From Tubiluchus corallicola (Eukaryota; Priapulida; Priapulimorpha; Priapulimorphida; Tubiluchidae): a stretch of 64,000 nt of DNA. The notes under the pieces are model-generated. The model was given only the letters and a program-made list of their open reading frames with translations, did not search any database and was not told where the DNA came from. The stretch is from NCBI GenBank assembly GCA_030141605.1, contig JAQGDQ010000148.1, positions 1 to 64,000 of the forward strand. Direction: 5' to 3'. Both the position numbers and the translations under genes were made by a program. Position 1 is the stretch's first letter. Each line of letters starts with the position of its first letter. Shown here piece by piece: positions 25,701 to 40,700 of this stretch.

Positions 25701-28700
25701 AAAAACTTGAAAAAGAAGTAAAATGAGGATATTGGTTAGTAAAAGATGAAACATTATTCAAAGTAATCTTGCCAAAATGTAGTGTAATGTAATGCCAATG
25801 AAACTGCACATAATTTAAAGAAATTATTATTAAGGTGATGTTGGGAGGTATGAACCACCACAAGCTTTAATGCTGCATGCTTACTCTAGTTATGAACAAA
25901 CTATTTAATAAACCACCAAGTTCAGCATGCTACGCACACACAATGTAATATACTTGAATTAACAAAAAAATAGTGTCCTGCAATTAAGACGCTCATTCAT
26001 GTTCAACTCTAATGAGCAATTAGGCCTCCTTTTCAAATTCTTAGGCAAAAATGGTTTAACAATCAAAGTTAATCAAAAACTGCTTCTGGGCATCGTACTG
26101 CTTGCAGGCTAATAGCCTCAGCAGCATGTATACACATTCAATGAATCCTGGCTTGCAGAGCCAAAAATTGTACAAAAAATGATTGTGAAGTGACATTGAC
26201 ATGCATATGACTCTAGTTGATTCCAGTACAGCACTGAATAACCACAGTCAAGCAAGTTAAGCCACCACGAACGCCCTCAATTAAGGAAAAAAACGAGTTG
26301 AACAAATTTCTGCGCCATTCATTGTTAATTATTTTTTCTAAAACAAAAAAATTAAGAAAGTAGTGAAAATTTTAGATGTCTAAAACCTACAGGAAATGTG
26401 AGAAGAGAGACAGCCTTGTTTTTAGAAGAGAGATGAGTGAGTTTAGAAGCATGCATTAGTTAGTTAGTCAGATAGCAGTTTGCAAGCTAGAATATCTCTT
26501 ACATAGATCAAATCTTCTGACAAGCATTGTGCCTCAGTGAGACAACCCTGCTGTTGTTTCATTATGGCCAAAATGCCCTAGTGAATAACAGATAAAATAT
26601 AGAATGCACAAAACACCTTCACTCTACCGTCACAACCTTTACGCTTGAGTGTATAATGCACAAAGTATGAACTTTATAGTACCAAAAGGTGAAATCTATT
26701 GCACTAAAATAATTACAGTCAAACTTCTTTATGCCGCTTACTTTGGGACTGTAAAAAAGTTGGTGTTATAGTGAGTTTGGCATTATAATGAGGTGCATTA
26801 ATACATACCTATCTATGCAAATATCGGTATTTTGTGTTGCCAAAAATTTGGACATTAAGTGAGGTTGGCATTATATTGGGAGGCATTATAATGATGTTTG
26901 ACTGTACTATAATCACAAAACCCACAAATGACTACAAGTACTCAATAAAAATGAAAATGTGATTTATTACTTAATTTTAGTGAGTAATTTGGAGCTGTAT
27001 AATGTATAAGTTCATAATAAACTCACGATCTTACATTAGGCTTGTATTTCTTGAAAACAGTCTACTTGTATTTGAGTAACAACTTATAGCACATTTTATT
27101 TTTTGGTTGAAAAAAATGAAGTCTTCAAACAATTAAAATAAGAAATGTGGCAAAAAACACATTTTTGCTCCTAACAAAATATAAAATTGTTTTCATACCT
27201 TAAATTTGTCTTTTTGTTCCTCTTTCTCGTCTATCGTATTCTGCTCCTTGAATACAAGTTGTTCTCTTGTCTGCGACAACCAGTTCTTAACCAAATCATA
27301 TTTCTGCTGGTACTGGAGCCACTTTTCAATGCAGCTTGCCACACGGACGTGGCTTCGGTCGAGTGCTGAGAAGTAAGCATCAAATTTTTGTTGCAGTGCA
27401 TCACAGTCGCCACGTATTGGCTGCTTACCGGGAAGAGAAGTGTTGACTAATGTGAGCTCTGCACATTGGAGGCATTTGGAGAGCTTTTCCTGCCCTTCCT
27501 GCTTTCCCGTCAACAGCTCCTAAAATATGCATTACTTAGTTTTTAAATGGAAATGTCATAAGTACAAAATGCACTTTTGCTGATACTTTAATGCACCAGT
27601 ATTATTAAAAAAACATGAAAATACCAATATGTTGCATACCAATATATGTGACAATATGCCACTAACACAATATATGTGACAATAGGCCCTTGCTTGGAAA
27701 ATTTCTTTCCGTCCAAGCAAGGGCCTATTGTCACATATATTGTGTTAGTGGGGCCACGTGTCCCACCTAACAGACATTAACTATAATTTTTATTCCAGGG
27801 CCTTAGGCCCCACAAGATACAGCCACAACAGTATTTGGGGCCTCAGCCTTGGCACTAGAGGAAACAGTAAAGATAATTTAGGGGATTTTGGCCCCACTTT
27901 CCAGACTTTTAGAAATTACATTATTCAAAGGACTTAAGTCACAAAAGATATAATTATATACACTTGAACACCACTATTTGGGTCATTACGCCCCACTTTA
28001 TGCTTCTAGAAATTATGTTAAGACGCATATGCCTACTGGTATTTTCCTTGGGCCTTAGGCATCAGGTGGAGAAGCAGAAATTGGGTCTTGCAGCTCTGTT
28101 TACAGACATTAACAGCTTTCTCAAGTGTTTTTGGTATGCACCAAAAGGTAAATACAGTATGGTGAGCTTCAGGTCTAGCATCAGATGAAAACATGAACTG
28201 GGCGTTTCGATCCACATAACAGCTTTCATTACAATTTTACAGACTTAATAAGTCCGACAAAACACGTAAAAGATCATGATGCCACTAAGAAACATTTTGA
28301 TCACTCATTTTGCAAATTCTTGGCATACTTTGTTTTTTTACTCTTCTTTATTTAACTTCCCATAAAATGGATAATGCTGGGTAGAACTATTTGCACCAAC
28401 TGCCAATCATCATGCGGCACAGTACAAGCGCCAAGTTACCTGCACAGTCTGTGGGGTTTAAAGCCTTTACTCAACAGTACAAACTACGTTCTGCGAGTAG
28501 ACTTACAAAGGCATGATGTGACGACATGATTTTAATTTATGGAAGACATTTGTGTACAATAGCTAAGTTGTTAAGCATACATGGCAGCAGTGCCATATTT
28601 TGACGTATAGTGACTTAGAAAAGCAAGCTAACACCACTTATTATGTATCCTGTATGCAAACTGCCAAAACAATGAAACAGCTTGTAAAATCATTTCCAAC

Positions 28701-31700
28701 AGTTACCAAACAGTTACCCAGAAAGCAGTTTTGTGAATACATCATAGCTTACATTTGTTTAAAGCAGTAATTAGTGATGAATACATAGAATTCTGATCAA
28801 AATATAGTGCAAAAATTCTGAGGTATAAGTCAAAAGCCAAATTTGTTTGTTTTATAGTTTGCAGATGTGAATTCGTACCTCAATGCTTTGGAGTCGGCTC
28901 TGGAGTACGTGCACTCCACCCTGTTCTGATGAGACAACAGCCAGTCTATCTGTACATTCTTGCAGCCACGCTTCGCAGGATTTTGTCATGCCCATGTAAG
29001 CTTCATGCTCAGCAACTATTACGCCGGATTTCTCAGCCAAGTTCTAGACAAAAGTCAATAGATACACTGTCAGCTTATTCATAGAGGCATAGATCGATAG
29101 ATGCACCGTCTTTACGAAAAAAGCGTCAGTACCCTTTGCAAAAAATATACTACATACATTTCTCAAATTTTTAACAGAATTAACAAATTTTTTATGCTTA
29201 GGGTGTTTCTGTTCTTGCTATGATATGTTTTTTATATACTTTGGAACACTGCAAACCAGAATGCTGCATCAAACTACTTAACTTGATGTTTGTGGTGTGA
29301 CCTGACCTCAGTTGATTATCAAGGACAACTCTCTAAGATGAGCCTTTGAACCAGCAGAAGTGTTGCAGCTAAGTAACCCACCATGATCAATTTGGCGATT
29401 AAAGCCACCAGATCATGTGTGACAGTCATCAAACCTAGCCCATAGTGCTGGTAATTTTGGTAAATAACGTACCTTGGCAGCAGACACATTGCTCTCGTAT
29501 CTTTCGCTTATGGAGACTTTCAGTTTTTGGAAGGCATCATTGTCTGACAGAACTGCTGTACCTTTCCGCAGAGCCTCATCAATGCTGACTTGCTGAACAG
29601 TAATTTCTCGTACCAATTCCTGTTATTAAAATTTAAAAATTTGATATTCTATGGTTAGTGACAATATGAATATGCCTAGCAAGCAAAAACCTTATTTAGC
29701 ACAGTAAAACATTAAAAAGACAAACTGGCTAATTTCTTTTACAGAAAAATATCACACAACTGTATCTGTAAGTATGCATCAAGTATAAATTATAGCCCTA
29801 AACCTAGTTTACATACAATTTTGGGGCCATCCGCAAAACGATAGCAAGCTTTTGGCCAATTTTGAGAACCTACGTACCTTGCGTTATAATGGCATCATTA
29901 TATGCCCCATTACCTACCTATCCCTTATAGTGATATCGATATCACACAGACGCACTTACACTAGGTATGCAGTTTCCCATATACGCAGTGTGCACATTCA
30001 CAACTGGCACTTATCTCTGGAAAGTTATAGTGCATTAATTTTTAGCTGTGGTGGTGCTTGCAGAAGTTTTGTCATAAACAAACACAGCCCACCGACATTT
30101 CATGGAGAAACTGAGAAAAATGGCAGCTTGCTGGGCTCAGTGCAAAATGAATGCGCCCTTGTAGATCCGGCTGCTGTTGGCACGAATGTGTAGAAAAATA
30201 CGTGAAGTTAGATAACAATATCATTACTAAATCAACTACCTACCTTGCGTTACAATAGCATTACCACGTCTCCTGCCACCTACCTACCCTTATGAGGATG
30301 GCCCCTTTTTGCCGTTCTTATTAAATTTTTTCTTGGCAAACTTATTTACAATACTGACATGCAAAGATTTATGTTGTGTTATATTTCATATTAATATTTT
30401 TATCTTATACTAAATTTAGTAAAAGTAAATTGTAAATAATCAATAACAAATTGTTTAATTTAAATTATAAATAATCTAGCTATTAACAAATTAGCGCAAA
30501 GGTGAAAAAACACGAAACGTAATAGACATCTACAAGTACCTGACACTTTTCCCTTTGTTGCTGTTTTTCTATCAAAGTGGCACACAGTTCCAGTTCTGCA
30601 CAAAGCTTCCGTTCCATATCTGTGAGCCATTTCTGTGCTTCATCCATGGCAGCCATGTAGTCTGCCAGCTGTTGTTGTGTAGAAGACAGCTGACCAATGA
30701 CAGTGGTAAGTTGCTGGCTTAGTGCTTCCCACCTGGATCATATAGAGTCAAGAGATGTAGCAAAGTAAGCATTAACTGTTTATAAATTGATACCACTAAA
30801 ATTGCACTGTTTTCTACAACAAGAGCTTATTCCTACACAGCAAGCAAAGAACAAACAGAAAACAAAACTGTACAGACATAAAACTGAGAAATAAACTGTG
30901 TAGTATTTTTTCTGATTATGCCACTTAATATAATCTCAAGTATAAACACAGATTAAATAACCATATTACATTAAAAAACTTTCAGGGATATTACGACATT
31001 TTCAAACCTATTTTGGCATATATGTGCACATATAATGCAGGGTCATGTGTTAAGAAACTGGTTCGCACAACAAGATATATGCGGGAAAAGTACCTCTGCC
31101 GTTGGATGCCCAGTTGTTGCGAAATGGTGTCACGACCCTCAGGATTGGTTGAGACAAACAAAATCTCTCCCTTTTCATGGTTGTCTGTTAGTTGTGGGTA
31201 GATGATCTTTTGTTCAGCAAGCAAGGCCTAACATAAGCAAAAAAAGAACTTTAACACACCCTTTGTGAATACGCCAATAACTAATGAAAAGAAAAAGCTT
31301 AAAGGGCTAGACAGAATATGTCTCATTACAAAAAAAAACATCAAAACATAAACTAGGATGAGTGTCATGCTGTTAGTAATAACAGTAACATATCATAATT
31401 ATGGAAGCCAGCAATTCAACAACAAATCTGCAATAAAAAATGGACTATCCAATAAACATGTACTGTTTTATCAAAATACTACAACTGATAAACATTAAAA
31501 TTTATGCTAAACCCCTTATAAATTCAACATTATAATCAACAAATAATCAACATTATAGTATTACATTGTAAAAAAAACACATAACACTGAATTAAAATAA
31601 ACAAAAGTTTTAAGGATTTTATTAGTCCTACCTTGCACTTGTCCAACTTTTCGTCTACTGTAACTTTATTATCTGAGAATGCTGGCTGGCACTCTGCCAT

Positions 31701-34700
31701 TACTGATTCTGCATTATCAATCCATTGATCTATTGTGGAATACTGATCACAAAATTGAGAATGATCAGCTACATACAATTCCCACTTTTGAATAAGCTCC
31801 TAAAAGCAGAAAATTGGAAGTAAACAATAATTTAACTAATATAATTGACAATTTTGTTGCATAAAGTTCTTTTTTATTAGTTTTTTGAAACAGAATTATG
31901 TCGTCAGTTTCACTACCAATAGAACAAATGTGTATTTCTTACAGTACTCAGTATAGCAGAATGTAGCACAAATTTCAAGCCACACTTGCGAATATTAACG
32001 AGTCACTACTCAAATATATGCCATCAATTACTATTGACTGTGTATATTTGTGTACATAGACAAACACGGCTGATAGCGGTTTAGTCTAAAACTTATGTCG
32101 GTTTTTACATTACAGGCCGGTGTGACACTAGTGTATGCAGCTTTTCTACACCTTTAATCCTAGTTATTTCTTATTAGTATCACAAACGTGATCTAACAGA
32201 GCACCACAGGCCCTCATCTGATACAAGTGTCACCTACAGACCCCTTTCAAATCAAAATAGTTTCTTCTCATTAATATTTACCTGCATATGATCTAATGCT
32301 GAATGATATTTATCCCTAAGCTTGACTGCTGCATCAGCAACATTTGCATCTGCACCACCTTCTGTTAATGCCAGTGCTTTAGCATTGGCACTTTCGACAT
32401 ATTCGCCCAGCAATTCAGCAGCTGTTTTCCACTCCTACACAAAGTTGTCAGTTTTAAACAGATGAACAGCAAAACTGTGGCATCAGAATGATTTGACTGC
32501 ATCGTCACTTTTAATTATTATAATGTTTAAGACGTACATACATCACAAAACATCATTATTGGCTACTTTTATGTTAATAATATATGCTACTAATAGAATA
32601 AATGCACAATTAACACATTTTTGAAATTAAACTTGAGTCAAAGTCAAGGTATACTTCTAGTTCATGATCACCTTGAGATGGGCTAGCTGTTTTTGCTTAT
32701 CTTCCAATGTTGGTTGCAGTTCCAAAGTGTCACACTCATGTAATAAATTTTCAAGTTGTTTTACTACAAGTGCTGAACATTCTTCATACTGCTCCCACAA
32801 AACCAACAATTCTGCATCAAAACATATAAAAAAGGATTACCATTTCTGTAAACAAGAAACATATGCACAATGGAGAGGAATAGATATTTTTTCATTTATT
32901 TATTTTTTGTGTTAACCACAGCTGTCTTTTTAAGCTTCAATCATCAGTACTACAAAAGGGTCATATTATTATTACTGGCATCACCGACCTCATATTCAAC
33001 ATGAACAATTTATGATCAGTATAAAAGTGACAATGATGTTTTCATAATGCACAAGTCATTAGAAGACATTCTCTCAAACATTCTCTATCATTCTCCCCCC
33101 CCCCCTCTCTCTCTCTCTAAAACATTACATACTTTGTAATGTAGCTACAGTCTGCTGAAGTTCAGTTTTGTATTGTTCCAAATGTGAGGTAGAATGTCTG
33201 TAAGATGCTTGAACTGCATCTCTTCCAGCCGGTGCTGTCCCCAGTAGCACCTCTTCCATTAGCGCAGCAGCTTCTCCAACTTTTTCCTCCTGTGGGGGAA
33301 CCTTCTCAATCTGTTCCTGCAGAAAATTTGAAAACCAAACCTGTAAGTTGCAAAGGCGCAACAATCGAAAAGTTATGGGGCTGAAAAGGTGCATGACAGC
33401 AAATCAACTGAAATCATTGTAGGAAAGCACCTGCATTTGTTTGAGAAATTATCTGACCTTTTTCAGAAATTAAAAACTCTATGCTATAAGTAAATGTATA
33501 TACTAAAATTTTATGTCAGAAAAGGATAAAGAAACTAGCCATGTTTGAGCTTCAAAATCTTTACTATTTTTAACAAAAGTGGGAGGAATGGCAGTGACTC
33601 GTCTAATTCTTTAGTGGACACTGCAAAAAGTAAAGGCAAAGCTTACAAGTAAGATCTATTCACTTTCCCAAAGTTTTTTAGGTGTTAGATTGCCTTGCTT
33701 ATCAAATAACAGTGACTGCACCTGAATCCCATGAAAATGTTGAATCCCAGTGTTAATCAGCCTTTTTTCGGACTGAGGAAAAACTTTGCAAACATATACT
33801 CCGGCTAGGTTAGACCCACATCTGCTTCATCTGCTTACCTGTAACCTATTAAGCCTAGCCGCTAAAATGTTTGCATCGCCGGACGTGCTGCTAGTAGCCG
33901 CAAGGAATCGCTCAGCTTCAGAAGTACACTGGTCACATTGTCGAAGATGGTCTGTGAAATCCTGATGCTGAGTTACAAAAGTCTCATATTTTCCAAGCAA
34001 CTCCTGAAACAGTCAAATGAGAAAATGAAGTGATCACATAGTTCGATTGTTCAAACTTATTTACAAGTAAGTTACTAAAAGCCGAATATGAAACACAAAT
34101 CATGTAAACAGTGCAATAGTTTCTTATATCCCAAGTCTGAGATACTGTCATGCTCGATCATTGACAAATACACAAAGGGAACAGTCTTTAAAACAATCAC
34201 CATTTTCAACCCTTTTCGGCAACAAGTTAAACTGAGTAACTTGGGGTATTATCTAAACCGCAAAGTTTTATTTACTTTGTCATCAATTTTATTTACATTC
34301 TGCACATCAAGCTAATTTCGAATTTCACATAATCAGTCAGAGAATTTTAAAGTTCTGCTGCTTTCACAGTCAGCATTGGTAATCTCCACATACCAACGTT
34401 GCATTTTGGCATTTGTCAGACTGAGCAGACCCTTTATTTATAAAAACTTTTTCATTTAGCAACATTTTATAGATAAAAATTGCCCTAAATAAGGCAATAG
34501 GCCATTGAAAATAGGACAAGAAAATTGAAGTATATACCTAGAAATTGTTTATAGTAAAGCTGAGCCAGATTATAAAAAAATTGTTAATTGGTTTCTGCCA
34601 AGAAACTACTATACTGGCGATGTCACCTACCCGTGACTGAGCATAGACTTTTTCATACTGTTTACTGAGATCTTCTATTTCTTGTTCCTGATTGAGTGAC

Positions 34701-37700
34701 ACTGATTTAGCAATCAGGTTGTCTAAAATCTGTTTCTCTGACTCCAAGTCTTCATGTGAGACCTAAAAGATAACAAATTATTTATGTATAATGTATGTAT
34801 AGTACAAAGGAAATCCAATTACAAGGCACAATTTTTTCTAAAACTATAAACTAAAGTCTTTATCTATGGTGCAAGTGTTTGTGTTAAAAATTGCTAACAC
34901 ACCACAAACACTTACTCAGGATACAAACAAAAGTGGAAATGATCTTAACCTATAAACATGAAAGATTATTAATTATAATCACAAACTGCAAACTGTAAAC
35001 TGCAGTCACCACTAAATTGTTATGTTGCAATTGTCGGCAACAATAGTGTCACAAATAAGCTTGCCTAATGCATATTCAAGTTTGAATCTGTTATCTATTG
35101 TGTGATTCACTTACTAGACAATGGCAGTAAAACTAATAACATGTTACATTAGTGGTGATGCAAATTATATGAAATTCACTGGTTTCCTTACAAATTCCAA
35201 TTTGTAAACTTATCTTGTGTTCCAAAGTAAGATGTGTATAGACAACTAGCTTTATCATTTAGCAATTAATGCACGGCAGTTCAAATTTAAAACAAGATTT
35301 GAAAAACTTTGGTATGGCAAGTGCAGTGCTGAGAATGCTACAATCATAATGACAATCATATTTTGTTTTTTCAATGGTCACAGATTAGCACATGAATTTT
35401 CACATGCAAAATCCGTAGCACTAATGACAATATACAGAACTTATATAACAATGATGTTAATGAATAATATTTTGATTTCTGTAATTGTGTGAAAGTTCAT
35501 TGAAGTCAACCCAATAGCTAGTGATACTGACACTCAACTCAATCTCAAATTGCAAAGCATTTTTGTTAATAGGACTATAATGAAGTTATTTACTTATTTA
35601 CTTACTTACAAAATACTACTATTGTTATTTCTATAATAAAATTTTTAAGAAAATAGATTTACAATGCAAAAATAATATGTAACAGTCTTTTGGTCGGCAA
35701 TTTTACCTTGTGGTTCTGCAACTGAGCTTTCTTTTCTTCAAGAGTTGATCTCAGCTGCAGTTCTAAATTATCCAGAGCAGAATGTAATACTTGTTTAAAC
35801 TGTTCATAATTGTCTTTGAATGCGGCAAGCTCTTGCAAAGCAGCATCTAGTTCATTTTCCATCTTCAGCATGACTTCACATAATGCCTGATACTTTTGAC
35901 GCAGCAATCTAGAAAAAAACCACAAGTTAAGTGCCGCACAAGATATCTTTATTTCAGCATATTGGCCACATGTTTCAGTATCAGTAATAGCTTATGCAAA
36001 CACGCAATATGTTTCAAACTATACTTTGTTATGATAATGCGATAATGATGACTGCATCGCCATTTGCAAATCTTTTAATTCAAATAGAACTTAACATTTC
36101 ATAAAAATATTCTCCAAGCAGTATTATGCTGACATAGTTTTGTATAAAATAAAACAGTATTTTGCCTGCTACAGGGTGTCATTGAGTGGTAGTAGATTTC
36201 TGTCACTCTTGTTCTCCATATTGTTGTAATGGCATTCAAGCACACAGTAAGTTCGCTGTACGTTTGTAACACATGTGACAGTATCTAGTTCAGTATTTCA
36301 GTTGTTAGTTCCTAGTCCCTGCTTTACCCAATTGTCAAATTAACAAAAGAGAAAATTACCAATAACATTTGGGATCTTTACCAAGGATCTCAGTAATTTG
36401 AGTATTATAGATTTTAGTTTTTAACTTTCTCCCTATTCTCATAAACATTTGCAAATGGCAAAGTAGTTGCAGAAGTAAATGTAAAGCACATGCAAGTAAG
36501 CGATACAAAAAACTCAAGTGAAATTAATTCAAGTATAATTCACGAAAGCAGACTTACCTAAGCTCTTGTTTGATTGTTTCCCGTCCGTCAGGTGTCGTGT
36601 CACAGAACACCTTTTCTCCGCATTCAGCTGTAGACTGTACTTTACTTCCACCCTGCTCCTTGTCTGATATAATTTCCTAAATAAACATATTCCAAGTGTT
36701 TGAAATTTAAGGTTCGAGTATGTGCTGGAAAAAATCTTAATTCCATTAGTCACTTGCACTTCCACCCTGCTCCTTGTCCGATATAATTTCCTAAAGAAAC
36801 ATATTTCAAGTGTTTGAAATTTAAAGCTCGAGTATGTGCTGGAAAAATTCTTAATTACATTAGTCACCTACATTGTGCTGGTTGGATTTTAATTTCTGGT
36901 ACATGATGCAAAAGGTTCACGTATTGAGAAAGAGGCATTCTGCTTTTTATTGTGCCAAGTTAAATACGTGTGTTTGTATGTGTAACCATACATTGACACT
37001 GCTGAACAAACTAGATATTTCAGTCAGAGATGAAATGGGATGTAACGTAGATCATCTACGAGATAATGAAACTAAAACCAACTATGCCAGGGTAAAGCCA
37101 CTGTGTTGAAAATTGAAGTATTTGCACAAATTATAGACTTACTATTGTAAACTGGCTGTTAATTACCTCTTTTATCTTAACTGAAACTTTTCTTAAGCTT
37201 TAGTAACATTCAACCAGTGGCAAATTTTGCGTACCTTCAACTTTACTTTTTGCTGTTCCAAACTGACATTGCTAGATTCTTGCTGATATGCTTCTATCCA
37301 TTCCAGCAAAGATGTCAACAATTCTAAGCAAGAGTGATATTCCTGGCTGTAGTGGCCATGTTCAGATACATACTGCTCCCACTTGTTGACTAGATTCTGC
37401 AATATGTATAACTAATAGATCAGCAAGTGCCTTCACGTGCTTATTTAATTCTTAATCAAGCTCAGTGAAAGTAAACGTATTTAACAGTGATCAAGAAAGT
37501 ATGCAAGATTAATCCTGAGGTCCGGAAAAGCAATGGAAAGATGCTTTTAGAAATGTCTAGAATTTAGTTAATAAACAATGATAATTTGATCCTTTGATCC
37601 TAAGGTTTGCAAAACTCTTTATTCTTTCTGATGTATTCATTCAAATGGTCAAGCAAGCATGACAGAAAACTGCATTGCACAAACAGAGCAGTTTTTAGAA

Positions 37701-40700
37701 TATCACTGAGGCAATAAGTGAACAAATTGATAAAACGTAGTATAAAATACTATCACTAACATAAACAGAGTAAAACAATATAAATCTGAACATACACCAT
37801 GACATACTAATACTGCCTTTTGTCAAAAAAGTATTCATTCCAAACTGTCCTGCTAAAAACCTTATACACTCATATCTCAGTTTGCCGGACCTCGCTGTTA
37901 AGGATGTTGGAAAAATCGGACAAAATGCAGACCATTAAAAAGTCCTGCTTACTATGGAACAGTCTGGTAGGCGGGCCGTCACTTTGTTCACATCATTACA
38001 TCAGTGTAACAAAGTAACGTGTAATGATATTGTACATGATTGTTTCTACGACGTATATTATAGCACACAAAAGCGATGAAAGACGCCATAGTAAAGGTAG
38101 AGTAAAATAGTAAAGGTTCATTGGTCACACAAAAGTGTCTTATTTAAGCATGTGCAGAAAACTATAGAGTCAATTATGTGGAGTTATTTGAGTCAACTGC
38201 CGACAATTCTTACATTTTTTGCATAGGAGCAGCCTGTTTACTAGACGTTTTTGAAACAATTAGGCGACTGAGTCTACATTGCCATAAGTCTAATGTTAGT
38301 ATTGGCAAATACAGACAATCGGCAAATTCGGAATGGCAGACCGACGTATGAGTGTATGCATTTTTATCTGCAGGCAAATAAGCATTTAATAATTAATCAT
38401 ATTTTACCTTAACTGAGATCCGCACTTGCTGATACCTTGCCGAAATCTGTGAAGCCCATCCTTCTGCTTCAGGATCATTCATCTGAGTTGCCACAGCAAC
38501 AAAGGCATCGACTTTCCCGGCAGATTCGGTCACTTTATCACTTAGAGCCTTACAATAAACAATGTGGTATATGGTTTTATACTAGCACTTATATAAAAAG
38601 AAACTTATTTAGCATGTTACTAGACAGGATAACATCTACCAACAAGCAGATTAATTTCTGTTTCAAACAGTTTAGTCAGAAAATTTGTACTACAAGAAGC
38701 ACAATCAGATACTAATGATTCCAATTAACAGTTGACTGTCAAAACATGAAGTTGAACGATTTTAAATGACATAAAGTAATTGTATTTATGGTCCCCACAA
38801 ACAGACCTGCAAATCCTGCAACTGTGTTGTTTTCTCCTCCAGTGAAGATTTAAGTTGCACTGAGCGAATATCTGTTTCAATCTGGTCGAGCCATTTTAAT
38901 AATTCTGCATTTTCATTTTCCAAATCAAGCCAATCTTTCAGTTTGGCCTGTAAACTTGCTTCACCATCACCAAGCCTGGTCTGAAGCCAGAGCCATTCCT
39001 ATAAAAGACCATTAGAAAATAGTTAAAAATTTGACAGACACAAAATGCAAAAAACTTGGATATACGACAACATGTTTGAATTAGCAACTAATTAATTCTG
39101 TTAAATTTGTGGAAAGATTAAGAAATATCATGAATAAAAAAATTACAGAAGAAAAACAAAAATTCATATGGCAGCTTCTCGTTATCATTCACTATCATCA
39201 CAACAATTGTAAAGACACAGCAAAATTTTTGAAACTGTTTTAAGGCGTCTGAGTAATTTTCTTCATTATTTTATTAGAATCATTAAATCAGCCCACCTAG
39301 TCTTTAATGGCAATTCTAAAACAGCAACCAAATGATAAACACGAAATGAAAGTTTTTTTTAGGAAACAATAATAATTTTTGTTCTGTCATTATCCTCATG
39401 CCTGATAGCTTTTGCCTCACCAGAGAAGAATGCTTAGAACACTTTAGCCTAAAAAGCGTTTTGCCTTTTTTGCTTGCCGTGAACTCTGCCAAATGTGCAC
39501 TCTCATCATCTTATAAATAATTGTCAGAGTTCTAGTAGTCCATTTTAATTAGCCGTTCAAAACAAATGTATCAACCATTCTTATGCATGTCAACAAATAT
39601 AAGCAACAAATGATACGTTTGTAAAGTTGGAAACTGCGTTTTTGGCAACAATACATGATGTTATCTGCGTGAGATCGATGATTAACACTGCACAGTCTGG
39701 GCCATGTAAAGGTAATGCTAACCCACCTTTTCCATGTCAGTGATTTCACTGTTGATGCTCTCTTGGCCTGCAGGAGTTGTGTGAGGTAGGACAATATCAA
39801 GACGCTCTTTCACTAAATTCCACTTCGATTCTCCTTCGTGAAACTCTTTGGCCATTTCCTACAACAATAACATTAACTTAGCTCACGATACAACATTTCA
39901 TCATTTTTTGTATTAAACCATTTGCAGGTTTTTAGCAATGTCATGGGATGAAATATAAATTTTGCCTTGAGATGTGCTAAATGAGCAGATAAATGAATGT
40001 GAATAAACGAAAAAAATTGAAAGATACAAGAAATGGTAAAGAAGCAGGTAAACAAATAGCATATATCAACAGAAAAACAAACTAAATATGTGACTACTTT
40101 AAATTAATTTCTTTATTGCATGAAGAAAAAACATTTTAATTAATAATGTAACATATCATGTGTCTGCAATTCAGTCTACATGTGGAGATATGGTTGTTAC
40201 TTGCTACCAAATGCAATAAAAAACTTCTGGAAACTGGATCCTACATCTTTTCAAAATAAACAAGACAATAATCATTTAGAAATGAGTGTTTAACATACCC
40301 ATGTGTAGTCAGAAATTGCAAAATGTATAGTTATCATTTTAAGAATACTTTGCATCCATGCCCACTGAACAAGAGTAACACTAATGGTCTAGCAGTAAAA
40401 AAACATTTCAAAATATGATTACAACAATCATTACCTGGAGCTGTTCTAAACGAAACTGGATGTTGCGCCTATTGCCAGATGTATCCAGGTGAACTGATAA
40501 CCTGTCATTAGTCAATTTCAGCCAATCCCAGCAATCCTGTAAACTCTCAGTTAATTGCTGATGCTCATGAGCATATGCAGAGCTTGTGTTGACACAAACC
40601 TGAACAGATCATTTAAATGTTTAATGTTCTTAAGAATGTCACAGTGGACGTTTTCGCAAGTGAGTTTTAGCTAGGAAAGTTCACTGTAACTCAAAGTTTG

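Noticed and set aside
29852-30193. 113-codon plus-strand reading
   Set aside because: It falls inside the GGGGCCATCC-ended element and shows no transposase motif.
36529-36867. 112-codon minus-strand reading with repeated peptides
   Set aside because: The repetition comes from the tandem DNA duplication; only 36558-36676 is spliced coding sequence, in a different frame.
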